Below are positions 1 to 9,068 of a stretch of DNA of 64,000 nt, piece by piece. The notes below the pieces were generated by a model. That model worked only from the letters and a program-made list of their open reading frames with translations. It did not search any database and was not told the DNA's origin. The number at the start of each line of letters is the position of its first letter. Within the stretch, counting starts at the first letter, position 1. Made by a program: the position numbers and the translations under genes. This DNA is from Crocinitomix sp. Its GTDB lineage: Bacteria; Bacteroidota; Bacteroidia; Flavobacteriales_D; Crocinitomicaceae. Location: contig WTCE01000005.1 in NCBI GenBank assembly GCA_013138735.1, positions 62,001 to 126,000 on the forward strand. The letters are read 5' to 3'.

Positions 1-1481
1 ACTCTGGCGGAGGCGGTGGTTCTTATAATTCAGGAACTGATCAACTTAATACAGCTGCAATTAATGAAGGACATGGTTATGTAATTATCGAACTTCTTTG
101 TAACCCCTTAGAAACTGCAATTCCAGTAATTGGTGTTTGTATTGACGACTTATTGACTCTTGATGCAACATCTGTTACAGGTGGAACCATTACTTGGTCT
201 GGTGGTGTTGACAATGGTGTTCCATTTGCTCCACCTTTGGGCGTTACATCATACGAAGCATATAGTACTAGTGGAGATGATTGTGCTTTCTCTATTGATA
301 TTTACGCTTCTGAAGTACCAACAATAACTGCAAGTTCTAGTGATCCATCTGCCTGTGAAGGTGCTCTGCTTACTGTATGGGGTGAAGGTGGTTTAGGATT
401 TGATGAAGATGATGTTCCTTATACATGGACTGGTACAGGAGATCTTGACCCAACAGATAGTCTTGCTTTCCCTGCTGAAGATGGTACCGTTACATATACT
501 GTAATTGGAACATATTTAGGATGTGAAGGTCCTGCTGCTGAGGTTATTTTGGTTGGCGCACCACAACCGGATGTTTCTGGTGTTGCTGAGCCTGATCAAG
601 TTTGTTTAGGTGATACATATACATTGACTGGTGAAAGTGATTTTGCAACTTCGTATGATTGGGGTGGCGGAACGCCTGATGGTGGAACTATAACACCTGC
701 TTCTGCTGGAACATTCATCCACTTTGTTGTAGGTGTATCTGATGCTGGTTGTACTGATACTGCATTTGTAACTGTAAATGTAAATGAAAATCCAATTGTT
801 GACGGTGGTGATGATGTTACTTTATGTGAAGGTGACGAAATTACTTTAGAAGGTTCTGGTGCAATGGATTATGATTGGGATCCAACTGCAACTGATGGTG
901 TAGCATTTGCTCCACCAGCAGGAATCACAACTTATACTGTAACTGGTAGTGATATTAACGGATGTACTGATGATGATGATGTAGTAGTAACGGTAATTGA
1001 GTTACCTTATGTTGCTAGTGCAATTGTTGTAGATGAGTATTATGGTTATGATGGTTCAATTGATATCACCGCTGCAGGTGGATCAGGTGATTATATCTTC
1101 TCTTGGTCTCACGGACCTCTTACTGAAGATGTAACTGGATTAACTTCTGGTGTAATTTACACAGTTTCAATTGATGATATTACTATCGATCCAGGAATGT
1201 GTACTGCTACTGAATCATATACTTTAGTAAGATTCATTGGATTGGATGGCGAATCAATTTCTCAATTGTCTGCTTATCCTAACCCAACTAACGATCAGTT
1301 AACTGTTACTTATAACGGCGAATTCAACTATGAAGTAACTACTTTATTAGGACAAGTTGTTGCTACTGGTAAGGCTGTTGATCAAGAACAATTATCTATG
1401 AAAAATTTAGCTGACGGTACTTATATCGTGAAAGTAACAGCTGGAAATGACATCAGTTATGTTCAAGTTGTAAAACAATAA
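1..1481 (+). CDS. T9SS-secreted glycine-rich/Ig-like repeat protein, 3' part
   Basis: The reading frame is open from base 3 with no stop before 1479-1481, so the gene begins outside the window. The first visible residues (SGGGGGSYNSGTDQ, then a GHGYVII-like end) match the glycine-rich domain seen in large Bacteroidota surface proteins. Repeated Ig/PKD-like units of about 85 residues follow, with recurrent VCLGD, CEGD and YTVTG motifs. The last ~75 residues are a type A T9SS sorting domain (AYPNPTNDQL, then LADGTYIVKV and a short basic end), which routes the protein through the outer membrane to the cell surface. It is probably an adhesin or matrix protein. An internal TTG at 153 could be mistaken for a start, but the open frame upstream argues against it. 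A strong terminator follows. Confidence 0.9.
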   Translation, partial: SGGGGGSYNSGTDQLNTAAINEGHGYVIIELLCNPLETAIPVIGVCIDDLLTLDATSVTGGTITWSGGVDNGVPFAPPLGVTSYEAYSTSGDDCAFSIDIYASEVPTITASSSDPSACEGALLTVWGEGGLGFDEDDVPYTWTGTGDLDPTDSLAFPAEDGTVTYTVIGTYLGCEGPAAEVILVGAPQPDVSGVAEPDQVCLGDTYTLTGESDFATSYDWGGGTPDGGTITPASAGTFIHFVVGVSDAGCTDTAFVTVNVNENPIVDGGDDVTLCEGDEITLEGSGAMDYDWDPTATDGVAFAPPAGITTYTVTGSDINGCTDDDDVVVTVIELPYVASAIVVDEYYGYDGSIDITAAGGSGDYIFSWSHGPLTEDVTGLTSGVIYTVSIDDITIDPGMCTATESYTLVRFIGLDGESISQLSAYPNPTNDQLTVTYNGEFNYEVTTLLGQVVATGKAVDQEQLSMKNLADGTYIVKVTAGNDISYVQVVKQ

Positions 1482-1514
1482 TTATTAACTCCTTTATTGG
1501 AGCTTAAAATATTA

Positions 1515-1552
1515 AAGGGTCATCCGCATAAAGCGGATGGCTCTTTTTTTTG
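1515..1552 (+). terminator. Rho-independent terminator
   Basis: A perfect 7-bp core stem (CATCCGC/GCGGATG) with a 5-base loop is extended by A-T and G-T pairs on both sides and followed by eight T residues. It lies 34 bases after the stop of the T9SS protein. Confidence 0.9.
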
Positions 1553-1699
1553 TTTATACAATTTCCTGTCACTTAGATACAGCACCGGAAAACAATACCG
1601 AATATTTGCGTAATCGAAGGTTTAGTACCGTCACTCAACCTTTCCATAATTCTTTCCATTATTCCTTTTTATCCGTCGATAAATGTCCTTTTGAATCCT

Positions 1700-1707
1700 T
1701 ATCTTTG
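1700..1707 (+). promoter_or_regulatory. Candidate Bacteroidota -7 element upstream of kbl
   Basis: TATCTTTG matches the Bacteroidota -7 consensus TAnnTTTG and sits 26 bases before the kbl ATG. No convincing TTG/TTTG -33 element is seen at the usual spacing, so this is tentative. Confidence 0.35.
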
Positions 1708-1733
1708 TTTCACTCATTACAAAGAATAATGCT

Positions 1734-2924
1734 ATGATTGGAAAATTAGAAAAACAACTGCAAGACGAACTCGCTGAAATTCGTAACGCTGGACTATATA
1801 AAGAAGAAAGAATTATCATCTCTCCACAAGGAGCAGAAGTAACTGTTGATTCAGGTGATGACGTAATCATCATGTGTGCCAATAATTATTTAGGTTTATC
1901 TTCTCACCCAGCCGTAATTGAAGGAGCTAAAAAGGCATTGGACTCTCATGGCTTTGGAATGTCATCTGTTCGCTTTATTTGTGGAACACAAGACATACAC
2001 AAAACACTAGAACAAAAGATATCCGACTTTTTGGGGATGGAAGACACCATTTTGTATGCCGCTGCATTTGATGCAAACGGAGGTGTTTTCGAACCGCTTT
2101 TCTCAAAGGAGGATGCCATTATATCAGATGAATTAAATCATGCTTCAATTATTGATGGTGTGCGTTTATGCAAAGCCGCGAGGTATCGCTATAAAAATTC
2201 GGACATGGCAGATTTGGAGGCACAATTAATAGCTGCACAAGAACACCGCAACCGTATTATTGTTACTGATGGTGTGTTTTCAATGGACGGCTATATCGCC
2301 AAACTGGATAAAATCTGTGATTTAGCTGAAAAATATGATGCCCTAGTTATGGTGGATGATTGTCACGCAACCGGGTTTATTGGTAAAACTGGCCGCGGAA
2401 CACACGAACATAATGGCGTTATGGGACGTGTAGATATTATTACCGGAACTTTAGGCAAAGCACTTGGCGGAGCAATGGGCGGTTTTACATCTGCCAAAAA
2501 AGAAGTTGTGGACATGTTAAGACAACGTTCTCGTCCTTACTTATTTTCGAATTCATTAGCGCCAAATATTGTTGGTGCTTCTATTGCCGTATTTGATTTA
2601 TTAAGCGGATCTACTGAACTAAGAGACAAACTAGAAGAAAACGCAGCTTACTTCAAAGCAGGAGTTATAAAAGCGGGCTTGGATGTACGTGAAGGTAATT
2701 CGCCAATCGTACCTGTAATGTTATATGATGCTAAAATTGCGCAAGAATTTGCAAGCAAGTTACTGGACGAAGGCATTTATGCAATCGGTTTCTTTTATCC
2801 TGTAGTACCTAAAGACTTAGCGCGAATTCGTGTTCAACTTTCGGCGGCACACACTACTGAACAATTAGACAAGGCCATTGCTGCTTTTGAAAAAGTTGGT
2901 AAGGAATTGGGCGTAATCAAATAA
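1734..2924 (+). CDS. kbl: Glycine C-acetyltransferase (2-amino-3-ketobutyrate CoA ligase)
   Basis: This is a PLP-dependent alpha-oxoamine synthase of 396 aa, the usual KBL length. It cleaves 2-amino-3-ketobutyrate with CoA to glycine and acetyl-CoA, the second step of threonine breakdown. The PLP lysine is K242 in [14 protein letters not shown]. The cofactor-binding D208 and H211 lie in [18 protein letters not shown], and the N-terminal [10 protein letters not shown] block is present. These positions are two residues below the E. coli enzyme. KBL fits better than BioF or serine palmitoyltransferase because of the [11 protein letters not shown] and GRGTHEHN signatures. No threonine dehydrogenase gene is adjacent. 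A lipoprotein gene begins 7 bases downstream and is probably cotranscribed. Confidence 0.95.
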   Translation: MIGKLEKQLQDELAEIRNAGLYKEERIIISPQGAEVTVDSGDDVIIMCANNYLGLSSHPAVIEGAKKALDSHGFGMSSVRFICGTQDIHKTLEQKISDFLGMEDTILYAAAFDANGGVFEPLFSKEDAIISDELNHASIIDGVRLCKAARYRYKNSDMADLEAQLIAAQEHRNRIIVTDGVFSMDGYIAKLDKICDLAEKYDALVMVDDCHATGFIGKTGRGTHEHNGVMGRVDIITGTLGKALGGAMGGFTSAKKEVVDMLRQRSRPYLFSNSLAPNIVGASIAVFDLLSGSTELRDKLEENAAYFKAGVIKAGLDVREGNSPIVPVMLYDAKIAQEFASKLLDEGIYAIGFFYPVVPKDLARIRVQLSAAHTTEQLDKAIAAFEKVGKELGVIK

Positions 2925-2931
2925 TTGACTG

Positions 2932-3978
2932 ATGCGCTTTTTACTAGTTTTTATCTGCTTGTCCCTACTTGTCAGTTGCCAAGGAGATTCTGAAATCAAC
3001 GACGAAGTAACCGGTACTGTAATGGAATTTGAACCGAGCCAATTGGAATTGGATGAAATTGCATTGGATGAACAACCACAAACCGTACAGGACTTTTTTG
3101 CTGTAGATAATGGCTTAATTGGAGAAGATTTTTGTTATAATTATTCTTCAATCAGCCAATTAATTTTATTCGGAAACGACACAACCGAAGAATGGAAAAT
3201 GTTTGAAGTAAGTGATAATTACTTAACGGCTTATCATAAAGAATGTGGTGTGTTATTAGAGTTTATGACCTTTGAATTGGCTGGTGAAAAAAAAGCTTTT
3301 CTAAGTCAAATGACGAAAAACAACCAACAGTTTGACTACCTCAAATGGAATTCAAAAACGGAACGTTGGAATAAAATGAATCGCTATCCACGGCCAGAAA
3401 TGAGTGATTATTTCAATATTTTGGATTCTGAAGGCGCCGAATTAGTGAATGAATACGGGTCGGACATTATTTATATAAACCCAAAATCTAAAAGTGTCAC
3501 TTATGAATTTTCTGAACGGGCTATGTTACTGAGCATGGGCGAAAAACAACAATTAGAGTTCAATGAAAAGCCTGATTATCGTTATGAATTGGAAACTACT
3601 GAAGACCAATTAACTTTAACTCGTATTCCAGTTTATAAAGAGAAGCTATTGAATCAGTCATTTCTTATTGCTTATGGAAATTTGGATAATCCACCCAAAG
3701 CTCTATTGAAGAATAGCGAAACAATAATAGCCGAATTATCCATTGATAATTTACAATTTGAACTGGTTAATTATGATGCAATAAGTAATGAAACAACTAA
3801 TTTTAAAGTTGCTTTAGCTTCAGACACATTAGATTTAAGTGCAATAGAACAAGTCAACCCGGAAGGTGGTTATTGGTTTTATGAGAAAGGAAAGGCCCCG
3901 CTCGTTATATCTCACTACGAATCCTTAGAAATAATTATTCAACGTGCTAAGGCTTATTTCGAAGCAGACGCCGAATAA
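2932..3978 (+). CDS. Hypothetical lipoprotein cotranscribed with kbl
   Basis: The 348-residue product begins with a lipoprotein signal: a short basic start, a leucine-rich core and a lipobox ending LLVSC at residue 16, so it should be lipid-anchored at the outer or inner membrane. The mature protein is acidic and contains no domain I recognise. It starts 7 bases after the kbl stop, which suggests readthrough transcription, but nothing ties its function to threonine metabolism. Confidence 0.75.
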   Translation: MRFLLVFICLSLLVSCQGDSEINDEVTGTVMEFEPSQLELDEIALDEQPQTVQDFFAVDNGLIGEDFCYNYSSISQLILFGNDTTEEWKMFEVSDNYLTAYHKECGVLLEFMTFELAGEKKAFLSQMTKNNQQFDYLKWNSKTERWNKMNRYPRPEMSDYFNILDSEGAELVNEYGSDIIYINPKSKSVTYEFSERAMLLSMGEKQQLEFNEKPDYRYELETTEDQLTLTRIPVYKEKLLNQSFLIAYGNLDNPPKALLKNSETIIAELSIDNLQFELVNYDAISNETTNFKVALASDTLDLSAIEQVNPEGGYWFYEKGKAPLVISHYESLEIIIQRAKAYFEADAE

Positions 3979-4050
3979 GTTCGACTCAATTATTCAGAAC
4001 AAAACATTGCTTTAAATTGTTGTTAAGAAAAAACACGATAAATTAGTAGT

Positions 4051-4482
4051 ATGATAATTTTCATTTTCGTCGTGCTGGCATTTGTTTTTATGGAATTTAT
4101 GGCTTGGTTTACCCATAAATTCATCATGCACGGCTTTTTATGGAACTTACACGAAGATCATCATCAACCGCGCGGTAAGTTTTTTCAAAAAAATGATTTA
4201 TTCTTTTTGATTTTTGCTATTCCATCCTGGTTAAATATCATGTTTGGTTTTATCTATCAAAATGATATTATGATTGGAATTGGCTTTGGCATTGCGGTCT
4301 ATGGATTGGCTTATTTTTTAGTACATGACATTCTAATTCACCGCAGAAAAAAGTGGCTTGACAAAACTGATAATCGTTATTTCAGAGCTGTGCGTAAGGC
4401 ACATAAAGTGCATCACAAAAATCAATATAAAGAAAAGGGTGCTTGTTTTGGAATGTTGTTATTTCCGTTTAAGTATTATTGA
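4051..4482 (+). CDS. crtZ: Beta-carotene hydroxylase (fatty acid hydroxylase superfamily)
   Basis: The 143-residue membrane di-iron enzyme carries the full set of histidine boxes: HKFIMH (22-27), HEDHH (34-38), HDILIH (92-97) and HKVHH (118-122). Hydrophobic segments lie before the first box and around residues 50-91. The family adds hydroxyl groups to the ionone rings of beta-carotene to give zeaxanthin, a common flavobacterial pigment. The length is slightly short of typical CrtZ (~150-175 aa) but no box is missing. No other carotenoid gene (crtB, crtI, crtY) is nearby, so the substrate is inferred from family membership. The stop is TGA. Confidence 0.85.
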   Translation: MIIFIFVVLAFVFMEFMAWFTHKFIMHGFLWNLHEDHHQPRGKFFQKNDLFFLIFAIPSWLNIMFGFIYQNDIMIGIGFGIAVYGLAYFLVHDILIHRRKKWLDKTDNRYFRAVRKAHKVHHKNQYKEKGACFGMLLFPFKYY

Positions 4483-4536
4483 GTATTAGTACTCGGTACT
4501 AACAGCGCAGCGGTCTAAGTACTAAATCCTACAAAT

Positions 4537-5250
4537 CTATTTCTGCTTTTGAGCGAACCCTATTTTGAAGCCAACAATAGGTGTTGGGTAAGTTAAATTG
4601 TGATTATTGCTTAAGTTCCAAACACCACCGCGATCGGTAAAATTGCCACCAGCAGGAATTTCAGAATTACTTCTCACTTGCACGGCTCTTATACTTAATC
4701 CAGCATAAAAATCTAACACTAAACCGCCCTTTTTAATTTTTTGAAACCCAAACTTAAGATCCAAATTGGTGTTTAAGCGATTAAAGAGCATTGGTGTCTC
4801 TTGGAAATAAGCAAAGTCTGTTCCTCCCCATTGCGTTTGAAATGGTTCCATTCCAATTGCAACTTCATCTCTAATAATAATATGTCTCACAGACATCCCA
4901 ACTGCTAAATAACGATTTGTTTTAATAGGCATGTAAAAACGCCCTTCTGCCCTCAACTTATAACCACCCATTCTGTCATAACCGCCAATTTCGTCGTTGG
5001 CCATAAACTGAAAAAAGGTTGGAACAAGACCCACACCTACCTGAACAGCAAATATTTCGTTCACTTTTACTTCAACATCAGTTCCGAATGTTGGTACAGC
5101 AGAAAAAATATCTAATGGACTAAATTTCCAATATTTTTGAGCCGTTTTTAAAGACCAGGGTTCTTCTGGTGTTGAAGTTGTTGAATCTGTCAATTGTGCA
5201 TTTACGGCACAAAAGCAAAAAACAAGAAATGTACTGAGCAAATATCGCAT
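4537..5250 (-). CDS. Putative outer-membrane beta-barrel protein
   Basis: The 237-residue protein has a Sec signal peptide (MRYLLSTFLVFCFCAVNAQ). The remainder alternates hydrophobic and polar residues with aromatic-ended segments and finishes YPTPIVGFKIGFAQKQK, as expected of a small outer-membrane barrel. Its general pattern (KVNEIFAVQVGVG, YKLRAEGRFYMP) resembles DUF3575-like proteins, but I cannot name a family securely. It is convergent with crtZ, and the 54-base gap between them shows no clear hairpin. Confidence 0.7.
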   Translation of the reverse strand: MRYLLSTFLVFCFCAVNAQLTDSTTSTPEEPWSLKTAQKYWKFSPLDIFSAVPTFGTDVEVKVNEIFAVQVGVGLVPTFFQFMANDEIGGYDRMGGYKLRAEGRFYMPIKTNRYLAVGMSVRHIIIRDEVAIGMEPFQTQWGGTDFAYFQETPMLFNRLNTNLDLKFGFQKIKKGGLVLDFYAGLSIRAVQVRSNSEIPAGGNFTDRGGVWNLSNNHNLTYPTPIVGFKIGFAQKQK

Positions 5251-5310
5251 GACAATGGTATGTAAGTTGGAAAAAAAGAGGAGACGACTTGCGCCTCCTC
5301 ATGAATTTTA

Positions 5311-6090
5311 TTATTGTACGCTAATGAATGATCTTTCAACCAATTCAAGCGGATTTGTTGAATCAAACTGGTAAACACCTTGGCGTGTTAATACTACCAA
5401 AAGATTTTCGGCTGCAGGAATGACATCAATCGCCTCAATATCTTCTTTATGCATTACCATTACAACATTTTCTATATCTGAAATGTCATATACTTTTAAT
5501 CCAGCATAGCCATCACATACATAAACTAAGTTTTCGTTTTCTGCAACAAAACCTACACCGTAAGGATTAATTAAATCTTCTGAACGCAATAACATAGGAT
5601 TTTCTAAATCTGAAATGTCAATAATATCCAATTGATTTAAGTTTCCATTGCAAGGCGTTCCACCTCTTAAGGTCGCAACAGCATAATGATCATTTGCTAC
5701 AACAGGATCACAACTTGTTACGTGATCAATTTCAGAAACTGGTTCTGGACTTCTTGGATTTGATACATCATAAATTCGAACGCCATTTTGAGTTCCAATA
5801 AATAAATGATCGTTTTGCGGATAAATCGTTTCAATACCCACACCCAAATTGATGTTTTCTAATAATTCAGGATTCGCTGGATCTGAAATATGGAATACTT
5901 TTAATGATTTATAATCTACCGTATAAAGGTAATTGTCAATTATCGTGAATTGCGCCATTGAACCGCCTAATCCACTTCCAGTAATTTGATTTTTTGTGTC
6001 AAAATCACCGTCGAGCGTATCGCTTTTCTCGCAACTCATAACCGCAGCGCTGCAAAGTGCCGCAAACATATATATTTTTAAATTTTTCAT
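5311..6090 (-). CDS. LVIVD-repeat lipoprotein
   Basis: The 259-residue product has a lipoprotein signal ending VMSC at residue 20. Repeats of the LVIVD type follow: segments such as VFHISDPANPELL, IYDVSNPRSPEPV, IIDISDLENPMLL and VYDISDIENVVMV, each about 42 residues apart, which should build a beta-propeller. The family is exposed at the surface or in the periplasm, and its ligands are unknown. It lies 57 bases downstream of a shorter paralog in the same orientation and is probably in the same transcript. Confidence 0.85.
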   Translation of the reverse strand: MKNLKIYMFAALCSAAVMSCEKSDTLDGDFDTKNQITGSGLGGSMAQFTIIDNYLYTVDYKSLKVFHISDPANPELLENINLGVGIETIYPQNDHLFIGTQNGVRIYDVSNPRSPEPVSEIDHVTSCDPVVANDHYAVATLRGGTPCNGNLNQLDIIDISDLENPMLLRSEDLINPYGVGFVAENENLVYVCDGYAGLKVYDISDIENVVMVMHKEDIEAIDVIPAAENLLVVLTRQGVYQFDSTNPLELVERSFISVQ

Positions 6091-6147
6091 TTGTCTAATT
6101 TTTTATTTTCTACTGTTCTTAAAATTTGATCGATTTTAATTGCAGTA

Positions 6148-6669
6148 TTATTTGAAACATTTAGGATCGGTCAATTCTGTTTTTTCCCATCCAACAACTA
6201 AACCTTTGTCAGGATCAACACATTCGAATGCACCAAATTCATCTGGAAATTGTTGTATTGGAAATACACCTTGAATTCTATTCTTATATTCTGGAACTGC
6301 AGGATTAGAAATATCAATAATGATCATATCTGTTACATTGTCTGCATAAAGCATATCGTTGCTCACAGAAAAATCCATGTTGCCAGGAATAGCGATAAAA
6401 GAAACTTCTACTGGGCTACTTGTATTGCTATTATCGTAAATGTGAATTCCTTTTGCTTGATCATTTACCAAGAGGTAATTTTCGTATAAATAAATCCTTC
6501 CTGGATTCTCTAATGCTTCACTTGGTCTCACATCAATACTTTCCAAATCTTGCGCAGTCGCATAAATTGGTTTGTACCCTTCAACGACTTCTGTGTTCTT
6601 GCTTTTTCCACAAGAAACTGCAAGCAGCACTGAAAAAGCCAAGGCCGTAGTTTTAATTGCTGTTTTCAT
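6148..6669 (-). CDS. Short LVIVD-repeat lipoprotein
   Basis: The 173-residue product has a lipobox ending LAVSC at residue 20 and then two propeller repeats (IHIYDNSNTSSPVEV and IIIDISNPAVPEYKN). It ends with a region containing two cysteines (FECVDPDKG and TDPKCFK). It has fewer blades than the downstream paralog, so it may be a degenerate copy or a partner that completes a propeller. It is the first gene of the pair. Confidence 0.8.
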   Translation of the reverse strand: MKTAIKTTALAFSVLLAVSCGKSKNTEVVEGYKPIYATAQDLESIDVRPSEALENPGRIYLYENYLLVNDQAKGIHIYDNSNTSSPVEVSFIAIPGNMDFSVSNDMLYADNVTDMIIIDISNPAVPEYKNRIQGVFPIQQFPDEFGAFECVDPDKGLVVGWEKTELTDPKCFK

Positions 6670-6935
6670 AATTTTTATAAATTAGATTAATAATATCACG
6701 TGTTTTGTTATAATACAACGCGGAATTTCTCTTTTAATTATCTCATTTCAAAAACAGTTAAAAAGTCGAAATTCATGCTTAAGTCGTGTTGTTTATTCAT
6801 ACCCCCTACTCTGAGGTCAGTTTTGTGTGTGAGTTTTTGGTAAGAGGATGAAAATCGTGCTGAATAAATTGGCTCAATTGTACATGTACGTTGGGAAAAC
6901 TTAAAATTTTGCCAATTCATTAATTGAGAAAATAT

Positions 6936-8978
6936 TTACTCAACCACCAACTTAAATTGCCCACGCTCTACTTCCGTCAACACATCCACAAAATAAACTC
7001 CACGTTCAACAGCTAATTCAATTGCGTGTAGTCCTCCATTTAGGTTGTTCGCAGCATAAACCAAATCACCAGAAATCGAATAAATGTGAATTGAAACGTC
7101 ATGTAATTTACCTAAATCAATATTAAATTGACCATTACTTGGGTTTGGATAAACCCTAACTTGGTTTATAAGCGCGCTTTCGTTAATTCCGACTCCATCA
7201 ATGGCCACACACGCAGAAGTGTCTGTGCAATCATCAATAGTGACTTTAACGGCATAATCGCCATCATCAACAGGTGTATAACTTACACTTGTTTCGCCGC
7301 TAATTTCTGAATATGCATCATTACAATCAAGCCATTGGTAGGTTGCGCCTGCAGCATTGGATGTGATTACGCCTCCTACGGCGGTTGTTGTTATATCAAC
7401 TGGGGTAATGGTTAAATCAAGCGTGACAATGCTATCGCAGCCATCAATATTCAATAAGGTTTGCGTGGCGGAATTGTTGTCTTCATAATAGGTTGTACCG
7501 TTAGACCAAGTGTATGAGATACAGGATGAGATTTCATCAGTTACGGTGTTGGGTGAACAAGCGTTTAGTTTTAGGACGAAGATGTCACGGCTGCCTTCGG
7601 ATTCTAGATTGTATTCAGCGGCGCCTGGGTTAAAGTCGACTGTTTCGTTAAATGTGCCAGAAAGGAGGATGTCATTCTCTATCGAAATAGCTAGTGCCTT
7701 TCCAACATTACTGCCGCTTCCTCCAAAAGCTTTAGCCCATATGAACTCTCCATCTTGATCTAATTTCTGAATAAATATATCTCCAGAACCTACTGACGTC
7801 AAATTGAAAGTACCTGCATTTGGATTAAAATCCACAGTTTCCTGAAAATCACCCGTAATAAATATATTATTTTCTGTATCTATTTCTATTGAATTACCTA
7901 AATCCCCTGAGATTCCACCGGCAGATTTTGCCCACATAAAATTTCCATCAGCATCTAACTTTTGAACATATGTATCAGTAGAGCCATTTGATGTTAAATT
8001 CGAAATTGCAACTCCTGGATCAAAGTCAACCGTATTAATAAAATAACCAGTAGAATAGATATTACCCTCAGAATCCATAATTGTAGAATTAACCCCATCT
8101 TGGCTTGAACCACCAATTTGCGCACCCCAAACAAAATCTCCATCTGAATTTAACTTTTCAATGAATCCATCAAATAAGCCAGAGGAGCTCAATATATAAG
8201 TCTCTAATTCTGGATTTAAATCAATTTCTCCTTCAAATGACCCGGAAATAAAAACATTATAATCTTCGTCAACATTAATTGAAGTAACTTTATCTTCCGA
8301 TTCTCCTCCAACAGATTTTGCCCAAATAAAATTGCCTTCTGAATCCAGTTTTTGAATGAAAACATCCTCTTCTCCCATTGAAGTGATATCAAAAACGTCA
8401 TCTCCCGGGTCAAAATCCACTGTGCCTTGATAACTGCCAGCAGTATAAATATTACCCACGTCATCAACGGTAATTGTCATTCCAATATCAAGTAGAGCAT
8501 CTCCAAATGCTCGCGCCCATATAAAATTTCCATCCATGTCAATTTTCAAAACATAACTATCGCCATCAGTCTCGGCCATTAATTCATAAACATCTGGCCC
8601 CGGATTAAAGTCAACTGTACCGCCAAATCGACCAGTGACATATATAAAACTGTCATCACATTCAATCGAGCCTCCAACGTCACTATTCGGCCCGCCGATA
8701 GAAATACACCATTCAAAGCTCCCAGATTCATTTAGTTTAAGAATGTAAATATCAGAACCGTCAGGTGTTAGTTCATAAAGATCAATGCCAGGGTCAAAAT
8801 CCAATGTATTAGAATAGAATCCGGTTAAATAAGTATTACCATCATTATCTATCGTTATATTACTTACCCTATCAATATCTGGCGATCCAATTGACCCAGC
8901 CCAATCGAATGCCGCTTCTTGCCCAAAAGAAATACTTGTAAAAAATAAAACGACAACAATTGAAAGTATGCTTCTCAT
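6936..8978 (-). CDS. SBBP beta-propeller protein with T9SS sorting domain
   Basis: The 680-residue protein has a Sec signal (MRSILSIVVVLFFTSISFGQ). About nine SBBP-type repeats follow (GNTYLTGFYSNTLDFDPG, GNIYTAGSYQGTVDFDPG and similar, ~50 residues apart), running to about residue 465 and ending in a conserved ILKLNACSP. A cysteine-containing Ig-like region comes next, and a type A T9SS sorting domain (VYPNPSNGQFNIDLG to GQFKLVVE) closes the protein. It is expected to be displayed on or released from the cell surface. It lies 90 bases downstream of the 626-aa cluster gene on the same strand. A close paralog at 32304-34352 sits on the other side of the cluster, and the start regions of the two share the upstream string GGTTAATTACT. 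Confidence 0.9.
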   Translation of the reverse strand: MRSILSIVVVLFFTSISFGQEAAFDWAGSIGSPDIDRVSNITIDNDGNTYLTGFYSNTLDFDPGIDLYELTPDGSDIYILKLNESGSFEWCISIGGPNSDVGGSIECDDSFIYVTGRFGGTVDFNPGPDVYELMAETDGDSYVLKIDMDGNFIWARAFGDALLDIGMTITVDDVGNIYTAGSYQGTVDFDPGDDVFDITSMGEEDVFIQKLDSEGNFIWAKSVGGESEDKVTSINVDEDYNVFISGSFEGEIDLNPELETYILSSSGLFDGFIEKLNSDGDFVWGAQIGGSSQDGVNSTIMDSEGNIYSTGYFINTVDFDPGVAISNLTSNGSTDTYVQKLDADGNFMWAKSAGGISGDLGNSIEIDTENNIFITGDFQETVDFNPNAGTFNLTSVGSGDIFIQKLDQDGEFIWAKAFGGSGSNVGKALAISIENDILLSGTFNETVDFNPGAAEYNLESEGSRDIFVLKLNACSPNTVTDEISSCISYTWSNGTTYYEDNNSATQTLLNIDGCDSIVTLDLTITPVDITTTAVGGVITSNAAGATYQWLDCNDAYSEISGETSVSYTPVDDGDYAVKVTIDDCTDTSACVAIDGVGINESALINQVRVYPNPSNGQFNIDLGKLHDVSIHIYSISGDLVYAANNLNGGLHAIELAVERGVYFVDVLTEVERGQFKLVVE

Positions 8979-9068
8979 ACCAGAAGGTTATTTTCAATAC
9001 CCTGCATTTTAAACTTAAAATGAGTGTATTGGGTTAATTACTATATAACTAAGGTACGAAATAAAAAA

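Noticed and set aside
1537-1737. A 66-codon frame between the terminator and kbl
   Set aside because: It begins inside a terminator hairpin region, is low-complexity in composition and overlaps the kbl start and its promoter region.
1734-2924. Assignment of kbl as 8-amino-7-oxononanoate synthase (bioF)
   Set aside because: The [11 protein letters not shown] and [10 protein letters not shown] signatures and the 396-aa length fit glycine C-acetyltransferase, and no biotin genes are nearby.
6738-6920. A 60-codon frame between the LVIVD and SBBP genes
   Set aside because: It has no family resemblance and no leader of the local type; it appears to be chance coding in an intergenic stretch.
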